Source: Streptomyces sp. MBT65
Lineage (GTDB): Bacteria > Actinomycetota > Actinomycetes > Streptomycetales > Streptomycetaceae
Reading direction: 5' to 3'
NCBI RefSeq assembly: GCF_016612545.1
Contig: NZ_JAENRY010000084.1
Location: 1-36,904 of the forward strand
DNA length: 36,904 nucleotides
Shown: positions 1-5,954 of the stretch, one piece after another
How positions within the stretch are numbered: position 1 is the first letter of the stretch
Layout of the letters: every line of letters starts with the position of its first letter
Program-made: the position numbers and the translations under genes
The notes under the pieces: generated by a model
What the model was told of the DNA's origin: nothing
The model's database searches: none
The model's input: only the letters and a program-made list of their open reading frames with translations

Positions 1-135
1 GTCATGAGGGGCTGCGGGGACGACAACCCGTACAACTGACCCCCTCCGATCCCGAGGCCGCCCGCGCGGGGCGGGCGGCCTCGGGATCGGAGGGGGTCAG
101 TTGTACGGGTTGTCGTCCCCGCAGCCCCTCATGAC
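1..135. repeat. Perfect 65-bp inverted repeat with 5-nt loop at the window edge
   Basis: Bases 1-65 are the exact reverse complement of 71-135, with GCGGG (66-70) as the loop. The inner part (about 50-86) looks like a normal strong GC-rich Streptomyces terminator for the peptide gene that ends at 97. The outer part of the right arm is coding sequence, namely the last 12 codons and stop of that gene, so the left arm encodes the same 12-residue tail again on the plus strand. A natural terminator does not need this outer pairing. Because the repeat begins exactly at base 1, a fold-back artefact at a contig end is likely, but a true inverted duplication is possible. Confidence 0.95.
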
Positions 136-225
136 GTCGCCGCCGGCGACGGCGTCGAGGTCGACGACCTCGACCTCTTCCTCGGTGTCCGGTCGTACCG
201 TGATCTCTACAGCGGTTGCGGTCAT
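97..225 (-). CDS. Putative radical-SAM RiPP precursor peptide (42 aa)
   Basis: A 42-codon ORF starts at ATG 225, 16 nt downstream of the radical SAM stop, with a GAGAGGA ribosome site about 9 nt before the start. The N-terminal part is acidic (Glu/Asp/Val rich, with a VDLD stretch at about 21-24). A Gly-Gly at 28-29 could separate the leader from the tail DVMRGCGDDNPYN, which holds the only Cys (residue 35). A short acidic leader, compact tail and position directly after a SPASM-type radical SAM gene are what a RiPP precursor looks like. The role is inferred. The modification, which could be a thioether, C-C crosslink or epimerisation, cannot be read from the sequence. The 3' end lies inside the edge palindrome, so the last codons depend on that assembly being right. 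Confidence 0.75.
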   Translation of the reverse strand: MTATAVEITVRPDTEEEVEVVDLDAVAGGDVMRGCGDDNPYN

Positions 226-241
226 GTGCGTAATTCCTCTC

Positions 242-1342
242 TCAGGCGTGTTGGCAGTAGCGGTTCAGTGGTGCGTCGGCGCGGCGGTACATCTTCACGA
301 GGGGCATGCACTTGGTGCACTTCTTCTGAAGCGCACAGCCGGTGCACGCGTCCTGACGCTGAAGCGCTCGGTCGGCGATGCCGCCGAGCCGCGCCAATCC
401 CGCGACACCCTCTTTGAGCAGTGGTATCGGGTGGTCACGGGAGACTTTGCAGACGCTCGCCAGGCCGAAGGGATTCACGTTCAAGGACGTGTGGCCGGCA
501 TCGCATCCGGTGAAGGGGGTTTCGTTGCGGATGTGCTCGGGGGCCTGCTCGTCGAGGGGGTCGGCGCCGCCGTCGAAAGTGGGCGACATGTTGCCGTACT
601 CGCGCACCCGTGGGGCGTAGCGGTGGGCGAGTGCCCGCATGGCGTCGGCCTCGTGGGCGTTCCGACGCGTGATGATCACGCTCAGCGACAGCGGTAGATT
701 CGCCTCGCTGGCGGCGGAGAGGCCGCGCATGAAGTGGTCGAACGCGCCGCGGCGTCGTGTGAATCCGTCGAACGTCTCTGCTGTGGCGCCGTACACGCTG
801 AGCGTTACCCGGTACGGGCGGCGCGTGGTGAGCAGTTCGAGCATCCTCGGGCGGTCGAGAGTGGATCCGTTCGTCAGGATCTCGACCATCATTCCGAGGT
901 CGTACGCGAGCGCGTACGTCTCCGGGAAATGCCGGTCGACGGTGCACTCGCCCCCGCCGAGTTCGAGCCACACGATTCCGGCGTCGCGCAGGATGTGTAG
1001 CAGACGCTCGCGGGGTTCCCATGAGAGACCCTCGTGCACCTTGTCGCCGTAAACGCAGTGGCCACAGTTCCAGTTGCACCCGTTGTTGACCTCGTATGAG
1101 GCGCGGCCGTGGCCGTACGGGGATGGCTCGCGAATCAGCAGGGCCTCGCCGGGCCTGCGGTGGCTGATGTCGAGTCCCCACGTGCGCTGAACGCGGTTGG
1201 ACAGCCATGAGGGCATCGTGCCGTTCGATGTCACGGCGCGCAGTTCGAGGTACCGGTGTGCCGGGATCTTCAACCCGGCTGTGTTTCCGGGGCGGAGTAT
1301 CAAGTAGTCGTCCAGGAACGGGCTTGTGATCAGGTCGTACAT
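242..1342 (-). CDS. Radical SAM/SPASM peptide-maturase-like protein
   Basis: The 366-aa protein carries the radical SAM cluster motif CX3CX2C at C89, C93 and C96, followed by a GGGE motif (129-132) in the SAM-binding position. The C-terminus fits the SPASM consensus closely: C280-X12-G293-X4-C298, then C333-X2-C336-X5-C342-X2-C345 and a last Cys at 363, ligands for auxiliary Fe-S clusters. Characterised SPASM enzymes (for example AlbA, PqqE, MftC, StrB) mostly modify ribosomal peptides. The first 70 residues are not a radical SAM core and could be a peptide-recognition region, although I cannot confirm an RRE fold. GGAGG lies 4 nt before the ATG. The small peptide gene follows directly, so that peptide is the expected substrate. 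Confidence 0.93.
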   Translation of the reverse strand: MYDLITSPFLDDYLILRPGNTAGLKIPAHRYLELRAVTSNGTMPSWLSNRVQRTWGLDISHRRPGEALLIREPSPYGHGRASYEVNNGCNWNCGHCVYGDKVHEGLSWEPRERLLHILRDAGIVWLELGGGECTVDRHFPETYALAYDLGMMVEILTNGSTLDRPRMLELLTTRRPYRVTLSVYGATAETFDGFTRRRGAFDHFMRGLSAASEANLPLSLSVIITRRNAHEADAMRALAHRYAPRVREYGNMSPTFDGGADPLDEQAPEHIRNETPFTGCDAGHTSLNVNPFGLASVCKVSRDHPIPLLKEGVAGLARLGGIADRALQRQDACTGCALQKKCTKCMPLVKMYRRADAPLNRYCQHA

Positions 1343-1455
1343 GGCGCCTCCATCAGGTCAGTGGGGACATGGAGAGGTCTTGTCCGGTTACGCTCGGCCT
1401 CGGCGGGTCGGCCCGGGGTCTATCTCACTCCGGGGCGGCCCGTTCGATGCGCTGG

Positions 1456-1920
1456 TCAGACGTGGTACGTCGTGCCCCAGCGCATCGCGCCCCGCTCGTG
1501 GCATTCGCGTACGTGCTCGGTGACTGCTGCTTGGTCGGCGCCGGCGGCGAGGGGGTCGAACAGGACCAGGATTCGGACCGGCCCGCCGGCCTCGACCACG
1601 TCCAGCCACGACCGCGCAGCAGGTAGGCCGAGCCGTCGCTCGCCGTCGCCGTAGTCGAGCCACGGCACGCCTCGCCGGATGCGGATGCGGTGCCCGATGG
1701 GCGGCGGGGGGCCGTCGTACGGGCCGAGGTGCAGCGCTTCGGCGAACGCCTGCATGCCCTCGCGGATGCTGTCGGCGCTCTCGTTGTCGAGGCGGGGCAG
1801 CGCGTGGTACGCGAGCAGTTGGGCGACGGGAAACAGGTAGTCCTGGTGCACGCCGGTCGCCAGGTGGATACCGGCGACGAATCCGGGGCCGGGTGGCGCC
1901 TTGGCTTCGGGCACGGTCAC
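1456..1920 (-). CDS. Hypothetical protein (154 aa) in the radical SAM operon
   Basis: No family was recognised. I chose the GTG start at 1920, which overlaps the ATPase stop as GTGA and has GGAGGTG about 8 nt upstream. The ATG at 1941 would put that ribosome site inside the gene. The protein is soluble, with a Pro/Gly-rich segment (PYDGPPPPIGHR) in the middle and a C-terminal part containing a CHE triad. No membrane segments or signal peptide are visible. It is translationally coupled to the ATPase and lies 113 nt upstream of the radical SAM gene, so a role in the same pathway (partner protein or immunity) is possible but unproven. Confidence 0.75.
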   Translation of the reverse strand: MTVPEAKAPPGPGFVAGIHLATGVHQDYLFPVAQLLAYHALPRLDNESADSIREGMQAFAEALHLGPYDGPPPPIGHRIRIRRGVPWLDYGDGERRLGLPAARSWLDVVEAGGPVRILVLFDPLAAGADQAAVTEHVRECHERGAMRWGTTYHV

Positions 1921-2351
1921 GATGCCTTCACCTCCGCCCATACGATCTTTCCGAATGGGCGGTCGCGGACGCCCCAGGTTGCGAGGGCATCCACGATGAA
2001 CATTCCGCGGCCCCGTTGACGCTCTACGGACTCCGGCCTGAAGCGGGGCGAAGAACGCCGGGTGTCGTGTACCTCGATCCTGACCAGGTCGGGGCCGTGT
2101 TCGAGGGCGACGAGCAGGGAGTCGCCCGGTTCTGTGCCGTACCGAATGGCGTTGGTGACGATCTCGGAGACGACGAGTAGCACGTCGTCGAGCAGGGTGT
2201 CGCCGATGGCTGACACGTGAAAGGCGATGTACTCGCGAGCGAAGTCGCGGGCGACCTTGGCGGACTCCTCGACCGCCTTAAGTTTGAGCCGCGGCGGCGG
2301 GGGGCCCATCAGGGCCCTTGGGTCGGGTGTGGGGGTCACGGTTCTGGTCAC
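1917..2351 (-). CDS. SpoIIAB/RsbW-like ATP-binding protein
   Basis: The 144-aa protein has a GHKL ATPase fold: an N-box around SEIVTNAIRYG, a following D-containing segment (IEVHDTRR) and a G-box RGRGMFIVDALA. This small single-domain type is common in Streptomyces as anti-sigma-factor kinase-like regulators. The GTG start at 2351 overlaps the upstream stop (GTGA) and has GGAGGG about 6 nt before it; the internal ATG at 2309 has a much weaker site. It sits inside a putative RiPP operon where no sigma factor is visible, so its partner is unknown. Confidence 0.88.
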   Translation of the reverse strand: MTRTVTPTPDPRALMGPPPPRLKLKAVEESAKVARDFAREYIAFHVSAIGDTLLDDVLLVVSEIVTNAIRYGTEPGDSLLVALEHGPDLVRIEVHDTRRSSPRFRPESVERQRGRGMFIVDALATWGVRDRPFGKIVWAEVKAS

Positions 2352-2662
2352 CTCTCGCCCTCCGAGGCCGCCGGGGATGGCGGGCCCGCGGGGAGGCTGG
2401 CGAGAGGCTGGGGGGTCTGGTGCCGCTCGCAGGGGTCGGGGGTCTTGTGGGCGCAGATGAGCAGCCGCGCCGAGGGCCGTACGTGCATGAACGTGTCGCC
2501 AGTCGCCAACGTGATGATGGGGGCGCCGGCGTGTAGCCGTTCGTCGAGGACATCGGAGACCTCGCGCCATTCGTGGTCGTCGTAGACGACGGCGCCGGTC
2601 GTGACGCGGTGCGCGCAGGTGAAGCCGAGGAATGCGTATCCGGTGAGGGCGGGGGCCGTCAT
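2348..2662 (-). CDS. Hypothetical protein (104 aa)
   Basis: No family was recognised. The N-terminal half looks like a compact alpha/beta fold containing FTCAHRV and a second ICAH motif near residue 70. The last 25 residues are Pro/Ala-rich. The ATG at 2662 overlaps the preceding stop (ATGA), and the stop overlaps the ATPase start (GTGA), so it is the second gene of a tightly coupled operon. The paired Cys-Ala-His motifs could bind a metal, but this is speculation. Confidence 0.7.
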   Translation of the reverse strand: MTAPALTGYAFLGFTCAHRVTTGAVVYDDHEWREVSDVLDERLHAGAPIITLATGDTFMHVRPSARLLICAHKTPDPCERHQTPQPLASLPAGPPSPAASEGER

Positions 2663-2898
2663 GCGGGCCCCCCGATCGGGTCGAGCGCTGCGGGCTCGAC
2701 ACCGCCGTGAATGAGGCGGGACAGCTCGCCGACCAACTGCTCGGAGTCGGAACCGGTCAGTACGAGGTGCGCCTCGCCGACGTCCTGACCGTCTGTCGTG
2801 ATCCGTAAGGGAATGAAGAAGCGGCCGGCGTTCGTGCGGCCTAACGGTTTGTCAGGTGCTCGCTCGATGCGCCAACCGATCTGACGGTTTGCGGTCAT
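2659..2898 (-). CDS. Hypothetical protein (79 aa), first gene of the RiPP operon, two TTA codons
   Basis: No family was recognised. The ATG at 2898 is preceded by GAGGGGG about 5 nt away; a longer start at 2940 has no ribosome site. Leu19 (2842-2844) and Leu31 (2806-2808) are TTA codons, which are read by the bldA tRNA in Streptomyces and are rare. As the first gene of a coupled operon, these codons could make the whole cluster depend on development. The protein is small and soluble, with alternating hydrophobic residues (FFIPLRI, AHLVL) that suggest beta strands. Confidence 0.72.
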   Translation of the reverse strand: MTANRQIGWRIERAPDKPLGRTNAGRFFIPLRITTDGQDVGEAHLVLTGSDSEQLVGELSRLIHGGVEPAALDPIGGPA

Positions 2899-2907
2899 CG
2901 TGCCCCC

Positions 2908-2919
2908 TCGACTAGTCGA
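2908..2919. promoter_or_regulatory. 12-bp palindrome upstream of the RiPP operon (operator candidate)
   Basis: TCGACTAGTCGA is a perfect palindrome 10 nt upstream of the first gene of the operon, just before its ribosome site. The adjacent regulator gene could bind here. No clear -10/-35 pair was identified. Confidence 0.35.
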
Positions 2920-2966
2920 TGTGGCAAGGGAGTTCACCACTTGTCAGACCGTAAGGGGCACACAAG

Positions 2967-2998
2967 AAGGCACCCCGGAAAAAGTTCCGGGGTGCCTT
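2967..2998. terminator. Intrinsic terminator after the XRE regulator (bidirectional)
   Basis: The 14-bp perfect arms AAGGCACCCCGGAA (2967-2980) and TTCCGGGGTGCCTT (2985-2998) flank a 4-nt loop, with T-rich sequence on both sides. It closes the minus-strand regulator transcript and separates it from the RiPP operon. Confidence 0.9.
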
Positions 2999-3015
2999 TC
3001 TTCCGGGGTTTCCGA

Positions 3016-4248
3016 TCAGCCGGCGAGGACGCCAACGTGAGTGGCGTGGTCGCGCAACTCGGCACGGTAGGAGGGGCGTTCACGCTTCAACAGGTCGCGG
3101 ATGGCCTCGCGCACGATGGGGAAGTACTTGACCTCTTCGGGTGAAGTCTTGCGAATGCGACCGATCATGTAGAGGGTCGCGTAATCGTCCTGCTTCAACC
3201 GGTTGGCGTTCATCACCTCGACCAGGTACCGCGTGCGCCGTTCGAGGGGGAGGACCGGGTTTTCGTCCTCGATGGCGTCCGCGAGGCGCAGAGCCTCGGT
3301 TGCGTCGCCTTCCTCGCCGGCGAGGTGCACCCCGTGCATGGCGACGTTGGTCGGGCCAAATGCCGTACGCCAATCGTTGCGGTCTACGGCGGCGCGCTGG
3401 GCGATGCGTTCAGCTTCGTGAAGCAGGTCCCACGCGGCTGCCGGACGGCTGTCGCGCATCGAGGCGACGGCCCCGACGAGGTGCAACGCGCCGTGCACAG
3501 ACAGCAGTTCAGGGGAGGCGTCGTCACCCGGCGTGGTGATCTCCATGGCCGAACGCGCGAGGTCTGCGGACTCTGCGACGGCTCCCGTGGTGGTGAGCAC
3601 GAGGGCCACGTTCCAGGCGGACGCGCCGAGTAGAACCGGGTCGCCGGTCTGGTCGGCGAGCTGTAGCGCGCGGTCGGCGGCCACGCGGGAAAGGGTGTGT
3701 TCGCCCACGCGGCGTAGAAAGACCTGCAACAGGTGATAGAGGCTGATCACCGCGCGGGCGACCTTGGCCTCGTCGTCGGTTCCGACGTTGCGGGCCGCGT
3801 ACTGCGCTTCTGCGAGCAGGTTAGGCAACTGCGGTCCGACAACTGCGTACCGGTCGACGTCGTGCTCGTACGCGTGCCATGCCTCGTCAACGCGCTGTGC
3901 CAGTTCATCGGGCGTCAACGGGGTGCCGGGCAGATTGTCACCGAGCCGCGAAGAGATCGTGTTCAGCGCGCGGCGGATCTCTGGCACCGACTCGTGTTCG
4001 TGTGAGCCGTTCGTCACCAGTGCGATGCTCCGGCCCGTCAGTTCGGACAGTTCCCGGATGTCGAGGACGCGCGCGATTTCGAGCAGTACGGAGAGATTTT
4101 CAGCGGGGATGACTCCCCGCTCAACCTTGCTCACCCAGTCTTCCGAGCGGCCGATCAGGCCACCGAGCGCGGCCTGTGAAAGCCCTTTGCGCTTGCGGTA
4201 CACCTTGATTCGGTCGCCGGTGGTGAGTTCACGCGTGAAGGCGTTCAC
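3016..4248 (-). CDS. XRE-family regulator with large C-terminal helical region
   Basis: The 410-aa protein has an N-terminal lambda-repressor-like HTH (about residues 10-65, with LSQAALGGLIGRSEDWVSKVERG). About 300 residues of Ala/Leu/Arg-rich alpha-helical sequence follow, resembling the TPR-like sensor half of many Streptomyces XRE regulators. TPR-type XRE proteins include peptide-sensing regulators (the Rgg/PlcR group), but here the ligand is unknown. I chose the GTG at 4248 because AAGGGG lies about 5 nt before it; the in-frame GTG at 4254 would overlap that site. The gene has its own terminator and sits directly upstream of the RiPP operon, so it is the best candidate to control it. Confidence 0.9.
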   Translation of the reverse strand: MNAFTRELTTGDRIKVYRKRKGLSQAALGGLIGRSEDWVSKVERGVIPAENLSVLLEIARVLDIRELSELTGRSIALVTNGSHEHESVPEIRRALNTISSRLGDNLPGTPLTPDELAQRVDEAWHAYEHDVDRYAVVGPQLPNLLAEAQYAARNVGTDDEAKVARAVISLYHLLQVFLRRVGEHTLSRVAADRALQLADQTGDPVLLGASAWNVALVLTTTGAVAESADLARSAMEITTPGDDASPELLSVHGALHLVGAVASMRDSRPAAAWDLLHEAERIAQRAAVDRNDWRTAFGPTNVAMHGVHLAGEEGDATEALRLADAIEDENPVLPLERRTRYLVEVMNANRLKQDDYATLYMIGRIRKTSPEEVKYFPIVREAIRDLLKRERPSYRAELRDHATHVGVLAG

Positions 4249-4339
4249 CAGCACCCCTTATGAGTCGTGACGACGCGGGACTACACCCAGAGTACGCGGA
4301 CCGCAACCGTGCCGCGCCGGGATCTTCGGCAGGAACGCC

Positions 4340-4386
4340 AGAAACGCCCCCGTACGGCCATACGCGGCCGTACGGGGGGCGTTTCT
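4340..4386. terminator. Strong terminator at the end of the phage late operon
   Basis: Arms 4340-4359 and 4366-4386 pair over 20 bp with one bulged base around the loop ATACGC. It begins 2 nt after the stop of the last lysis gene. It separates phage late transcription from the regulator and RiPP module to the left, so a prophage boundary could lie nearby. Confidence 0.9.
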
Positions 4387-4387
4387 G

Positions 4388-4648
4388 CTAAGGGGTGGTG
4401 GCGAACTGCCATACGGAGAGGGCGAGGCCGAGAACGGCGACCAGGGCGGCGACGGATGGCAGGGGCCACCGTGCGCGTTCGAGGGCGTCGAGCCGCTGGT
4501 CGTGGTCGGTGAGCTGACGGTCGGTCTGGTCGCCGCGCTGTACGAGCAGGGCGAGGGAACCATCGACTCGGGCGAACCCCTCGGCCATGGTGCCGCGTAG
4601 CTTCTCCAACTCGACGGCGACCGACTCGGGCGGGGGCGGCATGGTCAC
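4388..4648 (-). CDS. XhlA-like lysis accessory protein (86 aa, coiled coil plus one TM)
   Basis: Residues about 10-58 form a charged amphipathic helix with heptad-like spacing. A single hydrophobic segment follows at about 61-82 (LPSVAALVAVLGLALSVW). This matches the coiled-coil-plus-C-terminal-TM pattern of haemolysin XhlA and similar holin-partner proteins. The GTG start overlaps the holin stop (GTGA). As the last gene of the lysis cassette it probably helps holin function or anchors at the membrane. The family assignment is by layout only. Confidence 0.75.
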   Translation of the reverse strand: MTMPPPPESVAVELEKLRGTMAEGFARVDGSLALLVQRGDQTDRQLTDHDQRLDALERARWPLPSVAALVAVLGLALSVWQFATTP

Positions 4649-4881
4649 GCGCTACCGCCCTGGTTGTCGTCGACCAGGCCGAGGCCGACACGGTCGAGCA
4701 GCTGCTCGACGGCGGGCAGGGCCATGACGCGCGCGAGGCCGCCCGCGACGGCGAGGGCGCCGACGACCCACGGAAGGGACTCGGGGATGCCGGACGCGTT
4801 CACGATGGCGGGGAGGGCGACGGCGAACATGACGACGCCCTGAATGACGGTACGGACGGTGCGCTTGGCGGCGGTGCTCAT
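4645..4881 (-). CDS. Holin (78 aa, two membrane segments)
   Basis: After a short basic N-terminus there are two hydrophobic stretches, about 13-31 (IQGVVMFAVALPAIV) and 36-54 (PWVVGALAVAGGLARVM), then a short charged tail ending near DDNQGGSA. The size, topology and place directly after the endolysin fit an actinophage holin that opens the membrane for lysis. ATG 4881 has GAGGAG about 8 nt upstream. Confidence 0.85.
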   Translation of the reverse strand: MSTAAKRTVRTVIQGVVMFAVALPAIVNASGIPESLPWVVGALAVAGGLARVMALPAVEQLLDRVGLGLVDDNQGGSA

Positions 4882-4916
4882 GGGGGAACTCCTCGTTTTG
4901 TGTGCGGATACAGGGG

Positions 4917-4950
4917 CGCCCGCCCCGGCGGCGCGGTGCCGGGGCGGGCG
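4917..4950 (-). terminator. GC hairpin between endolysin and holin
   Basis: Arms CGCCCGCCCCGG (4917-4928) and CCGGGGCGGGCG (4939-4950) are perfect over 12 bp, with no U-tract. It lies just past the endolysin stop and could be a weak terminator that trims holin expression. Confidence 0.5.
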
Positions 4951-4958
4951 AGGGGTGC

Positions 4959-5888
4959 CTACTTGCCGTAGGCGAGGCGGAACAGGACGGCCCAACCCTT
5001 CGGGCCGATCTTCACGTCGTGCGTGGTGCCCTTGGCGCGGTAAGTCGGGTGCGCGTTGTGGAACTTGGCCACGGCGGCCTGAGTCGCCGACCCGTAGTTC
5101 GGGGACTCCTTGACGCTCTTGGCCATGTAGCCGGCGGCCTTGAGCGCGCGCTGAAGCGTGACGGCCGACGGCGCGGCCTTGCCCGGCGCAAGGCCGGTCG
5201 GGAACTTCGGCGGTGTGTACGGCTTCGGCTCGTCGTTGTTGTCGTCGGCGTCGTCGCTGTCGCCCTGGGCCCACTCGCGCAGTGCCGAGGGGGACAGGTA
5301 CGCGATGTTCCGGTCGACCGGGGTCGATGTGAACTGCCAGAACGTCACGGAGCGGCCGGACGGCTTGGGCCGGGCGGCGGCCTCGGCGCGGGCGTACGTG
5401 GCGGCGCCCCACGGGTAGGCGGGGTACCAGAGCGGAACGCCCGACGGGACGTGACCGGCGGCGATGTCCGAGGCGGACGTGTAGATGCCGACGACCTGCT
5501 CGGGGAACGCCTTCTTCACCGCGGCGATCCACGCCGAGGCGTACGCCTTGATCTGCGCGGCGGTGCGCCCGCGGTAGTTGCGGCCGTCGCTGTACTTCTC
5601 CAGGTCGAGCCAGTGAATGAAGCCGGCGCGCGCGTACGGCTTGACGGCCGCGATGTAGTTCGCTGCCTCTGTCGCCGCGGACTGGTTCGGCCATGCGAAG
5701 TGATACGCGCCGGCGATCAGACCGGCGGACTGTATGCCCTTGATGTGGGTCGCGAACCGTCCGTCGCGGCCCTTCTCTCCTTCGGTCGCCTTGGCGAACG
5801 CGAACGCGAGGCCGTCGGCCTTGTGCGCGGTCCAGTTCTGGGCGGGCTGGTAGGCGGATACGTCGAGGCCGCGCGAGGTGCTGGTCAT
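4959..5888 (-). CDS. Endolysin: GH25 muramidase with C-terminal cell-wall-binding domain
   Basis: The 309-aa protein starts with the GH25 signature GLDVSAYQ (Asp9) and carries the acidic pair in WLDLEKY (Asp95, Glu97), the expected catalytic residues for cutting the MurNAc-GlcNAc bond. The GH25 domain covers about residues 5-205. An Asp/Asn-rich linker at about 209-225 leads to a peptidoglycan-binding module (about 235-309, TLQRALKAAGY...GSATQAAVAKF). There is no signal peptide, so export depends on the neighbouring holin. GGAGAG lies about 8 nt before the ATG. Confidence 0.96.
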   Translation of the reverse strand: MTSTSRGLDVSAYQPAQNWTAHKADGLAFAFAKATEGEKGRDGRFATHIKGIQSAGLIAGAYHFAWPNQSAATEAANYIAAVKPYARAGFIHWLDLEKYSDGRNYRGRTAAQIKAYASAWIAAVKKAFPEQVVGIYTSASDIAAGHVPSGVPLWYPAYPWGAATYARAEAAARPKPSGRSVTFWQFTSTPVDRNIAYLSPSALREWAQGDSDDADDNNDEPKPYTPPKFPTGLAPGKAAPSAVTLQRALKAAGYMAKSVKESPNYGSATQAAVAKFHNAHPTYRAKGTTHDVKIGPKGWAVLFRLAYGK

Positions 5889-5908
5889 GATGGGTCTCTC
5901 CAGACATG

Positions 5909-5938
5909 AAAAAACGCCCGGCGCGGTGCGCGGGGCGT
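5909..5938 (-). terminator. Rho-independent terminator after the tail fibre gene
   Basis: On the minus strand, arms of 11 bp with one mismatch (5928-5938 and 5914-5924) surround a 3-nt loop and are followed by six T residues. It lies between the fibre gene stop and the endolysin ribosome site and would reduce tail-to-lysis read-through. Confidence 0.8.
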
Positions 5939-5954
5939 ACGGGAGGTATGGGGG

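Noticed and set aside
1343..1455. Possible small gene between the 154-aa gene and the radical SAM gene
   Set aside because: No minus-strand ORF with a ribosome site was found. It may be just a spacer.
4255..4339. Promoter for the XRE regulator (TTGCGG with TGTAGT)
   Set aside because: The spacing is only 15 nt and matches are poor, so it was not listed as a feature.
4902..5909. Long plus-strand ORF opposite the endolysin gene
   Set aside because: It is antisense to a clear GH25 gene. In high-GC DNA such frames stay open by chance, and the translation has no domain pattern.
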